The position numbers were made by a program, and so were the translations under genes. Below the pieces are notes generated by a model. The model saw only the letters and a list, made by a program, of their open reading frames with translations. It had not been told where the DNA came from and made no database searches. From Mesostigma viride (taxonomy: Eukaryota; Streptophyta; Mesostigmatophyceae; Mesostigmatales; Mesostigmataceae), in contig RPFO01000436.1 of assembly GCA_009746045.1 (NCBI GenBank), forward strand, positions 117,501 to 181,500: DNA of 64,000 nt. The letters run 5' to 3'. Below are positions 22,324-34,978 of the stretch, piece by piece (within the stretch, counting starts at the first letter, position 1; each line of letters begins with the position of its first letter).

Positions 22324-25300
22324 TTATCTGTGTTCCTGGACTAGGCTATACACCAAGTCCCTGCGTACGAAGTACGCACTGAAGCGCTTCACGGCCATCG
22401 TAAAAAAGTCCACATCACCTCCAGAACTTGCCAGGTCAACCTGCATGAAGCATACATGCCAAAGGACAAGTTCCCGCGCATTTAGTTTATTGCCTCACTT
22501 TATTTGTAGGCGCACAGATGAAGCGGCACCACGCTCCCTCCCTCCCTCCCTCCCTCCCTCCCTCCCTCCCTCCTCCTCCCTCCCTCCCTCCCTCCCTCCC
22601 TCCCTCCCTCCTCCCTCCCTCCCTCCCTCCCTCCCTCCCTCCCTCCCCCCCCCTCCCCTCCCCCCCTCCCCCCTCCCCCCTCCCCCCTCCCGACCGACGG
22701 ACCGACCGACCGACCGACCGACCGACCGACCGACCGACCGACCGACCGACCGACCGACCGACCGACCGACCGACCGACCGACCGACCGGCCTGCCTGCCT
22801 GCCTGCCGGCCGGCCGGCCGCCCGGCCGCCCGGCCGCCCGGCCGCCCGCCTGCCCGCCCGCCCGCCCGCCCGACCGACCGACCGAATGACCGACCGACCA
22901 GCCGACCGACCGGCCGACCAACCAACCAAACAGGATTCATACAAAATGACACAGTTCCTGTATGGTGTCTCGTGGCCTTGCACTCCGCCAAAGTGCGGTT
23001 GTATCACCACTGCCCCCTGCACGTAGAAGGTCGTCATAATCTCCTGCAAACCACGCATGGCCCAGGTACCACAGATACCCCTTATTGTATCTCCCCCCTT
23101 TTATAGTGACCCCCCTGCCAACGTCATGCTGCTTGTGCCACGCACCTGGCCAAGGTACCACAGGGCGACAAACAGATGAGCCGCCAGTGCCATGAGGTTG
23201 GACTCCAGGTAAAGCGATTCCACCTCCTCGGCAGTCACCTGCGGTGGCGCGGTGCACGCGACCATACTGCTTAATAACAATGACTAATTTAATACTACTA
23301 GTCGTATACTTAGATACTAGTCATTAAATATAATGAATAGATTGGGAGCACAAGGGATACGGTTACAACCAGAAACGTGATCCGACCTCCTCGCTAGTTG
23401 TGTTCGGGGCGGGACGGTGGGCATAACGTCTATACATGGCTACATGATCTCCCAACGGAGTCATGTTATAATTTCAAGGACCCACGGTGGACAAGGCCAG
23501 GAGTGTGTGCGGTACAACCAGAAAGGGCTATGGATACAAACTCTTTCTGTTTTAATAAGCAGAAACAACTCCGGTACAACCAGAAAGGGCTATGGATACA
23601 AACTCCTTCTGTTTTAATAAGCAGAAACAACTCCGAGTGAGCAGAAAGAAGGGGATGGTAGCTCACTGAACAGATTTTTGTGCAAAGAATATCTGTGCAT
23701 CGCTCGATCAGACGAAATAGCAAGTCAACACAGAAAAAAGATGATGTGCGACCCCGTAAAACACACGTAAGCACCATAGACAAAGAGCCACCCAATGCTG
23801 GCTATTAATGGGGGGGGGGGGGAGTAACTTGTGAGGATTTCGGGGGGAGGAAAACAGTACTGAATTTTCTTGCCATGCAAAGCAAGATCTAAAACCTGGA
23901 AGGCATGGTTAGCTCCTGCAAGGAGCAGTGATGTTGGAGCACACAGCAACCCTATCTACGGCCGGAGGTAAGCCAGCAACGAAGCCAAAAGCATCAATTA
24001 GCAATACGCTCAAAAGTAGCACACTTTGTGCTGTCATCGCCGTGAGTTCATACGGAGCGCCAGTACTCATACAGAGCCGACCAGAATGTCCAGCTGTTAA
24101 ATTCCAACCATGGGCTTGTCAAAAACACTGGTTAAAAAATATTACTTGCTCCCATCGGTAGGACCGGTCTAAAGGGTAGCCAGATGCAGAGAACAACCGC
24201 CTCCGAAAACTGATTGCTGGCTCGGCATCACAGCTAAAGGTACGTCGCCACCCCCCCCAACCCCCTGGTGATGTGTGGCAGTTGCGACTGGGAAGTGAGA
24301 CCTGCGAGTTGTATCAATGGGGCTGCCTTGAGAAGCCATAGTCCAACTGCCACCCACCTCGTGCCTGCCATCAGCCGCCAAGTAGTTTCGAATAAAGTGC
24401 ACCTGCTCGGACTTGCTGGGATATCTGCAGGACGCCAATGGTATCGACATGGCACATTGAAATGGAAAAAAAATAGGCACATGACTGCGTCACATGGGTA
24501 CCAATTAAGGGACCTCCAACACGGCGCGTACTTTGATCGACAGATTGCTGTCCTGTAGTGGGATTGAATCAATCGATGCAATCATCTGCATGGTATCTTT
24601 CAAAACAAAGGGGCAACGAAAAGCGTGGCCAGACGCATGCCCGGGATCCACTGGCGTACTTTGCACAGCAAGGCAAGCGGCTTCAAGCCCAAGCTGTAGG
24701 CAATGTACAGTACACTGAACAAGTAGGAAGGCCCAAACAGGTAGGGCTGTTGGATGCAAGAGCGCACAACACTTCCAAGCTCGTGCTCATTGAATCCTAA
24801 TCCGCTCGCGAGTTCGTATATGCCCCCTATGCCTTCTATGGCCCCTATGCTCCCTATTATGCCTTCTCCGCCCTGTATGCCTTCTATGCCCCCGATGCCC
24901 CCGATGCCCTTGATGTCCCCTATGCCCCCTATGCCCCTCAAGTCCCCTCGCATGACCCCCAAGCAAACAACGAAAATTTTGTTGAAAAGACGCCGTGTTC
25001 AGCAGCATACTGTACTTTTCCTCCGCTATCGCGCACATCACTTTACGCACATCATTATATGCACATCTACTTACGCACATCAGTAAGCATTCTGCCCTGG
25101 ACCAACGAGGGCGCAGCTCACACAGCAGTCCTGATGGTCCCGACACAGAACAGGGGTGTCCTGGATGGGAAGCAATGTGCCGTCCACAGAACATGCGGGA
25201 TGCACAGACACGATGCTGGGAACTGGGAATGGCTCGAGTGCTTACTTATCATTTCAGAATGGTGTAAATACCTCGAAAAGTGCGGTCAAATACCTCGAAA

Positions 25301-28300
25301 AGTCGTTGTCCATGCCGCAGTACTCGCAAAAGTGATACCCGAGGTCGTACCCACGTGGGTTGTAGCCGCCGTACTCAAAGTCGATGAACTGGACCTCGTC
25401 TGTAGGGGGGTTGATGGATGTATGTTTAGGAAGAGACAAGATGGTGTTATCTAAGGTTGTAGCCACTGTGCTGAAAGCCCATTAAGTGGACATCGTCTGT
25501 AGGGAGCTAAAGAAGCAAAAGAAGCTGACGAAAATAAAGAAGCTAAGAAGCTAAAGAAATTCAATCAAATCCACATGTGGAGGTTTGGTGGACAGTGGAT
25601 TAATGGATAGGCACACTGACATGGGGCAGAACGAGATCATTGTTGTAATTGGACAAAGTAGCATGGCTATAGGCCGGCATAGACGCGCCTAGGGACTGAG
25701 GCAAAAAGAAAGGGCTGAGGCATCGTTAAAAGCAAGCAAGCTTCACATAAAGTTATAGTAGCATGGATGCAAAAAGAAGGGGCAAGGAAGCACAGCATAA
25801 TAAGCAGGTGCCTTTTGTTAGGTGAATCTTTGCGTTTCTGGCATCCTGGTCAGGGGCAGATTGGCCAGAGAGAGGCAGACAGTAAGGGGATGGGGTTATC
25901 AACGTTGAGTGGGCAGAATCCTCGCTGCTTCAACGAACCTCGCAGACTCACTATCTTTAAAAGTATGAAGTTTGATGAAATAAACATGAATCATAGTTTA
26001 CTTATTATCAACTTCAAAAAGATTAAAACTAGACCGTGGGTTGCATAATGCATAGCCTTGTTGTGAGTGAATTTCGTGCCATCATCGTGTGATAGCGTAG
26101 TCAACTGTAGCAGTTACTTTGGTTTCCTGCCATGAGCACGTGATAATCATGGCAAAATCTAACCTTTGGCCGCGTCAAACATGATGTTGAAGGGCAGCAG
26201 GTCGTTGTGGCAGTATAAGAGGGGCCACCCCCTCCGCCTCCAGATGGCCTGTCACAGACCCGAAACACATTATGGATTGATGACAACATGGGAGGAGGAC
26301 CCGCGAATCAGTGTTCATCGAGGAGGAAGCCCGTACTATAACTGGCAAATCATCGACAAAATCGGAAAAATAAATAAAGACTTTTAATGAGGAAGCGAAT
26401 AAGGTTTAGTAGCAAGGACAACATCAGAGGACACTTTACGACATAACAGAGTTACCAACGTTGCACATTGAGGTCAGTTAGAAGAAGAGCGAGAATTTTG
26501 AAAAAGCAGGTATTTCAGTGAGCGAGAGACTGAGGTGAAAAAAAAAAATAGACGCAGGTGCCTGTTGCCCCAGGCATGGGCACGCAATATAGACTTGTCA
26601 GCATTATGTTTTTGTAAATCATTACACAGAGGAAGGGTGGTGTCAGTTTGGGGATGGGAAAAGAAGCACAGGCACCTACAGGGCAAAGAGGTACATGAGA
26701 GGGAAACAGCACCGATGCTGATCCTGCTGACACGACGGCCACGCTCAGACGGGCGACGGTGCTGGTTCAGCCCATCAGCAGTCATTCAAACTGCAGCATG
26801 AAGGCGATACCTGCAGTTGCAGTCAGTGGCCTGCTCCTTATTTTCATTTGCTATAGAAACTGGCCGACGGGCTGGCTTGTGGGATGGACGCATGGGCACG
26901 GTGCAGCCAGGCTGGAGGTAAAAAGAAGTGAACGCGCCACAATCACGCTTAAAAGTTAATCCGACGAATGCAATAACAATTACACTACCCGGTCATGTAC
27001 GCTATAATGTACTTTGCAGTTCGTAAGGAATCTTCTGTACCCCCAGCCCCTAAATCTCAGCGCCCATGCTCTCCAAGGGCAAACAGAAGAGTATGCATAG
27101 TATTGCCATTTAGTATACATTACCCAAAAAGGTACGTTATAGTGAACGAATGATAGACTATCTGTCTTACCTCCAGTGCGTCCACCTCGGCGTGCATGCT
27201 CTCCACATGCATGCGGTGATAGGCTTCCAGCTGCTCCCCATTGAGCACGCTGCCGAGCTGGCGGGCAAGCACTGTTGTTGTGGGTGATGATTGACAGCAA
27301 TAGGCCATACCTTTGTTAGCATAGTTTGCACCGGCGGGCCAGCACTGTTGTTGTGGGTGATGATTGACAGCAAGAGGCCATACCTTTGTTAGCGTTGTTT
27401 TCACCTGTCACGCTGCCGAGCTGGCGGGCAAGCACTGACTGCACATAAATATTGCTTTTGGTTCTTCTTTTGTTATTGAAGAAAGATTCATCAAGTGCAG
27501 AGCAGTCAGCAGTGTGCCAAGCTGGCAGGCACTGTTGGTGTCGGTGGTGGCGGTGTCAGGAGATAACGGACCACAAAACTAAAACTAAGATTAAAACTAA
27601 ACTTGCAAAGCCGTTGTGATAATGTCTAGCGGCCAGAAAGCCTGCAGAGGTTACAAGGAAGGACTGCTTGCGGGGATGGCTATCAGAAGAAAAGTAGGGA
27701 TACATCACTAGTTAATTAGCAATACAATATCTTAGCACTACTATCTCGTAAGAACAGCAGCCCCGCACTGAGCTGGCAAGAACGAACGATTAAGCAGCTG
27801 CCATACAACAGAAATACGAGTCCTCCAGAAGAAATAATACTCCTCATTGCTACTGCATCGCATACACTGCACGTGCCCTGGGCGCGCCACGCACCTTCCT
27901 AATGGTGCTCGATGGTGCAGCACCTCGGGAGCGTAGAGTGCGCATATCTTTATCTGCATCTTTATCTTTATCTGTTGCTTGTCTAGATACAGGTTACATG
28001 TCATCGTCATTCTACAAATCTACACATCATATGACGCATCATCCACCCAGGATGTACTCGTGCAGAACACCAAACATCCCCAATGCACGCATGCTACTAG
28101 TAGTTTTTTTTTACGGTGAGCTGAGGTGTTACTAATCTTGTCTTCAGGATGTCCCGCCACGCACCGTCCTTAATGTACTCGCGCAGCACTCCGAAGATCC
28201 TCGGCGCCTCCCCCTTGAGCTGCGGCACGTGCAGGTCGTGGAACTTGCGCATGCGCCGGGCGATCTTGGCCGCCATGGAGGGCTCCGCGATGTCTGCGAG

Positions 28301-31300
28301 GTTTAGGCATAGGTGGGGTTTAGACATAGGCATAAGCCACAAATAACCGGCACATCACATACAAATAAGCCATGAGCCATGGAGGGCTCAGCGGCGTCTG
28401 CGAGAATAAGCCACTAAGGCACCGAGAGCAGTGGAGGGGAACAGGATGGCGACAGAGGCACAAAATCGTAAGGCAGAGGCACCGACCATGGAGGGCTCCG
28501 CGGCGTCTGTCAGAATAAGCAATGGAAGATTCCATGAGCAAAGGGGAGCCTTGGGGGAGGTGACGGCGCAGTGCATGGGTGAAGGGGAAAGAAAATGGAT
28601 GCGACGGCAACGGAATTCTGTTCAATGTTGGTAGTAGCCTGAGGATCCTTTCAATGCTGGCGGTGGCCACCCGAAGCGCGCTATCGAGGGCGCGCTCATC
28701 ATTGGGCGCGCTCTCGAGGGCTCTAGAAGAACTAACAAACAGCACCACGCTGGCTGGGGTGGTCCAGAGCGAGGCCGTGGTCGACCTTGAATCATGTTTT
28801 ACGGCTTCAGCGGTGAGTGCCCACGTCGTGGATACTTCCTACTCACAATCGCCCCCGTGGCCGGGCCAGATAGTTTGGCAGGTTCTCATGCTATTCAATA
28901 GGGAGTTTCCGGAGGCACTGGAAACGCTCTCCGGTATCAGAGCTTTTCCGGAGTCGTGCCATGGTTTGGATTGCCGTAGGATCAGTAGACGCCTATAGCT
29001 GCGAACGTCTGCGGAGTTCCTGAGTTTGAATCCTAAGAGTGCGATTATTCCAACAGCATCATCAACTGCGGCCCGACAAGCACAGCAAGCTTGAAGACAT
29101 GAATAGAGGCCGATAGCGATAGACCTATCCGCGCAATCCAGGGCGTGCCCTATCAAAAAGGGCTCCCCCCTGTCAAGAAGGTCAAGAAGGTCATCCTCCC
29201 ATCGTGAGGTCGTGCCGCACAAGCAACAACCCCCCCCAGCTGGGCTTGAAACCCCATAGACCTACACAGGCAGTCGAGCGCGCGACTTGTGAGAAAGGTC
29301 TTGATTCCCCCGTTGCGGAACCGTGCCCAACATTATCACAACATGATCGCAAGCCAACCCCCTTGCACAAGCAACGATCCCCCCCAGCTGTGCTTGAAAC
29401 CCCATAGACCTAGCTAGGCAGTCGACCTACCTAGGCAGTCAAGCGTCCGCCCCGTAAGGAACGTCTCGATTCTCCCGTTGTGGAACGTGCCCAGTATCCG
29501 GCTCCCAAACCCGGCTGACGTGATGTGGGGCAGCGCCTGGAGGCGTTTTTTTTACAGGGTAAACGGGAACGCGGGCAAGGACGAGGTGCGCTTCAGTAGA
29601 AAAGCGGGAAAGAAGGAACAGCATGGCCTACAACGACAATGGGATCACAATTATAACAAGGGGAATCCTTATTACGCAAGGGCAGCACAGCAGGCTGACA
29701 AGGGCCCCACCCCCCACAACACACAGCACAACAGCGCTGCTTCATCACTCAGCAGCACGCCAGCAACAGGCCTCACCAGCGTCTCCGACAGCAGGTCGAC
29801 GTACTCGATTCAGCTCCTGTGGTCCTATCAGTAACCCTTAACATTCATTACCTGTGTGGCGTGCAAGGGCCTCACCTGCGTCTCCGAGAGCGGTCGACGC
29901 ACTCCATTCAGTTCCTGTGGTCCTATCAGTAACCCTTAACATTCATTACCTGTGTAGCGTGCAAGGGCCTCACCTGCGTCTCCGAGAGCGGTCGACGCAC
30001 TCCATTCAGTTCCTGTGGTCCTATCAGTAACCCTTAACATTCATTACCTGTGTAGCGTGCAAGGGCCTCACCTGCGTCTCCGAGAGCGGTCGACGCACTC
30101 CATTCAGTTCCTGTGGTCCTATCAGTAACCCTTAACATTCATTACCTGTGTAGCGTGCAAGGGCCTCACCTGCGTCTCCGAGAGCGGTCGACGCACTCCA
30201 TTCAGTTCCTGTGGTCCTATCAGTAACCCTTAACATTCATTACCTGTGTGGCGTGCAAGGGCCTCACCTGCGTCTCCGAGAGCGGTCGACGCACTCCATT
30301 CAGTTCCTGTGGTCCTATCAGTAACCCTTAACATTCATTACCTGTGTAGCGTGCAAGGGCCTCACCTGCGTCTCCGAGAGCGGTCGACGCACTCCATTCA
30401 GTTCCTGTGGTCCTATCAGTAACCCTTAACATTCATTACCTGTGTAGCGTGCAAGGGCCTCACCTGCGTCTCCGAGAGCCGGTCGACGTACTCGTTGGTG
30501 CGGTCCATGAAAATGCGGACCACCACGGGCTCCACATTGCCATCGTCCGGGGTCAGTTTGAAGACTGCATTGGCCAATGAGTGATGGAGGACAGAGAGCA
30601 TCAAGCACAAAGTCAAGGCCTATTTAATTATTTAAGCATCTACTACTATGATGGAAGCGAGCATGGAGACGAATGAGCGACGATCGAGGGCCAGAACGCA
30701 TCAACTATTTACGGCTGGCCGTCTCGTCGAGTAAAATCAAAACATGGACTTTGGTTACACGCGCCACAACGTAGCCCAAGGAGGGCATGCCTTGTGCACT
30801 GTGGAGGTGTGCAGGGACCCACCCTGGGTGCTGACGGGCCGCCATCCGGGACGTGGGCACCAAATGGTGGGGGGAAAAAGGACACTTGCACATCAATAGA
30901 AAGAGAACTCCCAGGATAGGGTTGGCACTCACTTCAGCATAAACAATAGGGAGGGAAGCAGGGCGTATATCAGGATGTCTTTGCATTTTTCACTTCCAAG
31001 TTTTTGTCAATATTGAAAAGGGCGTGGAACAGCACGTACAACAGCGAGACAGCGGCAACTCGGCCCGTGTATCCGCGAGTCATCGTTAGGTAGAGGAAGC
31101 ACCCCCTGGTCCAGTACTTTTCCGTGTCTTCTCCCCCACCCTCCCCTTTGCCCCATCCCTTCCCCTTTGACCCTCCCTTCTCCCCTTTCCTTCTCCCCCT
31201 CCCTTCTCCCCCTCCCTTCCCCCTCCCTTCCCCCTCCCTTCCCCCTCCCTTCCCCCTCCCTTCCCCCTCCCTTCCCCCTCCCTTCCCCCTCCCTTCCCCC

Positions 31301-32461
31301 TCCCTTCCCCCTCCCTTCCCCTCCCTTCCCCCTCCTTTCCCCCTCCCTTCCCCCTCCCTTCCCCCTCCTTTCCCCCTCCCTTCCCCCCCCTTCCGCCTCC
31401 CTTCCCCCTTCCTTCCCTCTCCCTTCCCCCTCCCTTCCCCCTCCCTTCCCCCCTCCCTTCCCCCTCTCCCTTCTCCCTCTTCCTTCCCCCCTTCCTTCTC
31501 CCCTCCCCCCCCCACTTGTTCTCAACCCACCTCCTCATGCACACAAAGCACACAAACAACCGTCTTACGTTTCTTCTCCCTTCCCGACACACACCACACT
31601 TAGTCTCAACCCACCCACCCCTGCGCAAAAGGCACGCACGCAACCATCTTATTTCAACTGTCTACCTGTGCGTTTTTGCCTGCATGTGTGTTTATCTGTG
31701 TGCTTTTGTCTGCATGTGTGTTTATCATGTGTGTTTTGTCTGCATGCGTGCGGTTGTCTTCATACATCTGCATTGGTGGGATAGATGATTACCTTTCCAC
31801 TTGAATTCAGTTCATTTGTATTGGTATCCATTTGTATTGGTATGCATCCACTGCGTTGGGGTAGGTGATGTATGATGGGTGCACATCGATAGCATTCGTT
31901 CTAGTATGGCGGGCGCTGGTCTTGGTGATACTTGGATAATATGTCAGCATTTAGGCACTACCATTACATGCGCTCAGTTTTACTATTGCAGATTGTTAGG
32001 AAAAGCTTTGCTGAGAAACACATGCGCAAAGGCAGTTCCATGGACTAGCAAAAAGTGCAGGCAAAAGGACATTAAATAAATGCTGCCTCGAGAATTATTA
32101 GCTCACGTTTGTTGGTCAGCCCCCCAGAGATGATCGTTACTCGGATTTGGTGGCTCGAAAGCGCCGACCATCCAGGCAGCAGAGACTGGCAAACTTGCCT
32201 GTACGTACGCCCAGGAATGGACAGGATACAAAATGTAAGAACGGCCGCTATTATTCACCAACACAAAATCGAAACGCGCGCCCGGCATGCTCACATTTTC
32301 TTCGGAAATGTTGATGGCGTAAGAGGCGTGTCACAAAAGCTCGACGAGCTGTACACACATTCGTAGACTTACTTTGCAGGCTCAAAACAGCTCTCGTTGG
32401 TTTCTGACTCCACCGTGAAGTCGGCGTGCGGAATTGTCGGGTGTATAGGCCCGCTGTACAT
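22324..32461 (-). CDS. Choline/ethanolamine kinase (multi-exon)
   Basis: ATP-dependent phosphorylation of choline or ethanolamine, first step of the CDP-choline/ethanolamine routes (family knowledge). Exons placed: 32461-32373, 30564-30464, 29536-29431, 28293-28165, 27271-27171, 26248-26164, 25399-25294, 24424-24358, 23238-23146, 22440-22324 (TAA). From the second listed exon on, every junction is GT–AG and in phase. Diagnostic residues: VRIFMDRTNEYVDR; LGTFHNGRIE; Brenner-type YCHNDLLPFNIMFD; choline-kinase motif IDFEYGGYNPRGYDLGYHF followed by CEYCGMDND; C-terminal helices NLMALAAHLFVALWYLGQ and AVKRFSAYF. The first exon (MYSGPIHPTIPHADFTVESE) ends in phase 2, whereas the next needs phase 1, so at least one exon with the usual GGxTN region is missing between 32373 and 30564. 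Choline versus ethanolamine preference cannot be told. Confidence 0.9.
22528..22925. repeat. Composite tetranucleotide microsatellite
   Basis: (CCCT)n at about 22528-22690 passes into (GACC)n at about 22691-22788, then CCTG/CCGG/GCCC units, then (GACC)n again to about 22925. It lies in the last intron of the kinase gene (between 23146 and 22440). All long ORFs across it are compositional artefacts. Confidence 0.9.
23340..23475 (+). mobile_element. LINE 3' fragment in kinase intron
   Basis: Ends with ATGATCTCCCAACGGAGTCA (23445-23464), the conserved 3' hairpin of the ORF1/RT LINE family, followed by TGTTATAATTTC. The 5' limit is uncertain. A 57-bp tandem duplication follows at about 23515-23632. 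Confidence 0.5.
24818..24960. repeat. Imperfect 9-bp tandem repeat
   Basis: ATGCCCCCT-like units repeated about 15 times with substitutions, in an intron of the kinase gene. Directly seen; no coding role inferred. Confidence 0.8.
25269..25508 (-). repeat. Exon-edge echoes of kinase exon 25294-25399
   Basis: The 3' edge of the exon and its donor (TACCTCGAAAAGT on the plus strand, at 25291) recurs at 25269. The 5' edge with its acceptor (CTCGTCTGTAGGG at 25397) recurs as ATCGTCTGTAGGG near 25495. Both lie outside the exon. Confidence 0.65.
27320..27535 (-). repeat. Exon-edge echoes of kinase exon 27171-27271
   Basis: The start of the exon (ARQLGS coding region) with its acceptor is repeated upstream: as GGCGGGCC...TTGTTGTGGGTGATG at about 27333-27365, as GAGCTGGCGGGCAAGCACTG at 27418-27437, and as a weaker copy near 27517-27534. 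Confidence 0.65.
27888..28080 (-). repeat. 3' exon-edge echoes of kinase exon 28165-28293
   Basis: Two decayed copies of the exon's REYIKD-coding end lie downstream in the intron: 27888-27945 (starts ACGCACCTTCCTAATG) and 28030-28075 (GATGTACTCGTGCAGAAC). The true site at 28160 reads ACGCACCGTCCTTAATGTAC. Confidence 0.6.
28376..28520 (-). repeat. 5' exon-edge echoes of kinase exon 28165-28293
   Basis: CATGGAGGGCTC plus GGCGTCTG blocks at 28379-28402 and 28487-28511 repeat the exon start (CATGGAGGGCTCCGCGATGT at 28274-28293) with its acceptor region. They lie upstream in the preceding intron. Confidence 0.65.
29110..29330 (-). repeat. 3' half echoes of kinase exon 29431-29536
   Basis: 29261-29330 repeats about 70 nt of the exon 3' half including its donor (true copy 29427-29494), with roughly one difference in four bases. 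A weaker second copy lies at about 29121-29205. Stops and indels make them non-coding. Confidence 0.65.
29755..30463 (-). repeat. 98-bp minisatellite built from kinase exon 2 edge
   Basis: Units begin at 29863, 29961, 30059, 30157, 30255 and 30353. A degenerate one starts at about 29765, and the series ends at the real exon edge (30451). Each unit repeats CCTCACCTGCGTCTCCGAGA, which is the end of exon 30464-30564 with its GT donor, followed by intron sequence. Up to seven extra copies of a genuine 5' splice site therefore lie in the intron. Confidence 0.92.
31125..31530. repeat. (CCCTCCCTTCCCC)-type polypyrimidine array
   Basis: About 400 bp of CCCTTCCC/CCCTCCC units in the long intron near the start of the kinase gene. 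The opposite strand is pure purine. ORFs across it are artefacts. Confidence 0.9.
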
Positions 32462-34978
32462 GGTTCGCGGTCAATGGCTCCCCGGGCTAAGTCAAAAGAC
32501 GCGAAGGTCTCTCAGGTTAGGTTATTCTGGCTAGCGAAAATGTTGGGAAGATGTAAACCCTAACCCCGGCCTGCAGGCATACCATTTAGTTTCCCATGGT
32601 AACCACGTGTTATGGCTGCCGCGGTGCCATGACTGCCCCCAGTATGATAAGTGAAGCATTAATGCATCTAGTTTGACCAACGCACTCCACGGTTGTTCTC
32701 GGCTTTGGCACAGCTACCGGGGGGCTAGCGTCTTATGATGCTACCAACAGGAAAAGCAAACACTTGCGCACATTCCGTTTTATGTGGTAATGGCTGGCAC
32801 ACGCAAGGCACAGGCCATAATTTTGCTTCGTTGAATCAGGGTTGAATCCCTAAATACCAGTCGGCGCAGGTCGTGGTAGTAATACTTCTGCTGTATGTCT
32901 AGTCTAGCCCGAGTGTATGACTAGAGAGTCTGCACTTCGCTGCTGTAAGCCCAAGCTCAAGCTTGCTTGCTACCGCATGTGCCGGCGTGCCGCCACGTGT
33001 TCTCGGACTAGTGTTTCCGGTTTTCCCAAACAAAACAAATGCTGCTGCATGCCACCTTCATTAGGATTCGCTGATACTCATTTCCCCTCTCACCTCTTTG
33101 GTCCATAATTGGCTAATAAAATATACCCATTTCCCCGAAAATGCTGCTGCATGCTCCTGAGTAGCTATTTTACCATGGAACGCAGTACTATGCCCTAAAA
33201 TACGCCAACAGACATGTGCACTCTTTTGTTGGGCTGCATAGCTTCATCACGGGCATTCGCTTGTGTGGGACATCGGAACACCGAACATATCTGTTTAGAT
33301 CTCCAGGTGCCACAAGGGCGTCGATCGATAATTCGATGTATAGATCATGGATCCGCCTACGTCTGTGTCCATTCTCTGTGTCACTCATTGCCGTCCATGC
33401 CGTGAGGAGTAGCAAATTACCGGTTATGCAGCGTCCCGCATCGAATAGGTTGGTTTGAGCTACTAAGGCCACCTAGAGAAAATTCTGACTGGCATCTGGT
33501 TTCGAAGTGCAGTACGGACCGCTGCAACTAAATTACATTCATTGGCGGCACTGGTTCGATACCTATTCGATGCTCCGCGCCTTTATAAATCGAAACCTTT
33601 CTTTTTAAGGCGCATCACGCTTGAATTTAAAAGGTTTTGTTGTAGACATGTTGCTTTGGAGTCCATATATTCGTATGATGACAGGAAAGTAAAGCAGCTA
33701 TAAATAATAGGCTAGCTTCGGGAGGACAGCAAGTGCTCAAGGCACGCACACAAGCACTAACGCACACCGATGCACGTCGTTAGTCTTTGTGACATGCACA
33801 AATTGTGGCACGGGCTCGGGAAGCCGCCGGCTGGCATACTACAGCAGGAATGGCAACCTCATCATGTGGCCGGTATTGAGCATAGCTTCATGCGTGAAAT
33901 AATAAATAGAAACCTGTCTTCCTACGCCACACTTTGATGGCCAATAATGACGAGGGGTAGTTATTGCGGTTCCCAGAAGTATTCAATCGACACATTTTTA
34001 ATTAGCAACGTGTTTGCTGATAGCATCTGAGCCGAAGTGATCGACTCGGCAGGCTTCAGCAACGATGTGCCATGCATATGCATGGGTGGCTCCGGACGTC
34101 TGTCGTGCTCATGCATCACACATTGCATGGATCATGCAGGGATGCGCATGCATAGTGTCACTCTACGCGACCTTCATGTGAACCTTCATAATATGTCGAA
34201 TAAACCATTTACGCTCGTCGCCCCGGCCAGCTTTCCCCGTTTCAGATTTAATAGCATCTTCACGCGTTCCCATGCTCGCACATCCATATTTCAAGTTCAA
34301 ATACACACGTTTCCCAGCCATAGCATATACAGATCGAGCCTCTCTTCTCCACACAGCAGAGGTGATGGTGCCCATGTGCTTGCAGCTCTCCGAAGTAAAT
34401 TTAGCATACTGGGGTTCAAATACTCCCAGGCCACATTTGTTTGTCTGCAGGTTCCTTAGCTATGTACGTGATCGCCTGATGGGGCAAAAAGCACTAGCCA
34501 CACAGCCCCCAGAGGACATGCATACCCTTGACCCGAAGTGCTCAGAGCTACTTTCCAAGAAGCCAGGCACACTCAGTCTACCGTCACTTGGTTATTTATT
34601 GGCCCATGAAACACGCATTGCCCTTAGTGCCCACTTTTTGACTGGCCAGGTACCATAAAGTGCTACTGGCTCATGAAACAAGTGCTGTCACAAGCTTTTT
34701 TATATTGAGTCATGATACATGGATTGCCCATTGTTGACTGGATCATTTAAAGATGCAACTGGCTTACTGGGACATAAACCTTTTCAGTGGTTTTCCATTT
34801 GCGGGTATTTCCTCGTAAATGGTGGGAGAGCGATCGCAGCAATGGTGCTCACCACTAGACACTCCCGGCCAGTTAGGCTCGAAACACACGCCCTGATCAA
34901 GCATGCTGTTTCCGGCCCCACCGTCTAGGTCATCTAGTCGCTCTACACGTAAGCCAGCCGTATTTTCAATGCACACGG
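32462..34978. other. Intergenic region between kinase and TONSL genes
   Basis: About 2.5 kb with ordinary composition and only short unconvincing ORFs. I see no domain, tRNA or long repeat. It should contain the kinase promoter (near 32470) and the TONSL 3' end. Confidence 0.5.

Noticed and set aside
22487-22921. Long Arg/Gly/Val and Pro/Thr ORFs on both strands
   Set aside because: They are translations of tetranucleotide repeats and are open in several frames at once.
22985-23075. Possible alternative last kinase exon
   Set aside because: The CTGTGGTACCTGGGCCATG stretch is an echo of exon 23238-23146. The exon at 22440-22324 gives the expected family C-terminus in phase.
32560-32585. Telomere-like AAACCCTAACCCC
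   Set aside because: A single occurrence with no array.
33540-33580. GGTTCGATACC as a tRNA B-box
   Set aside because: No cloverleaf could be folded around it by eye.
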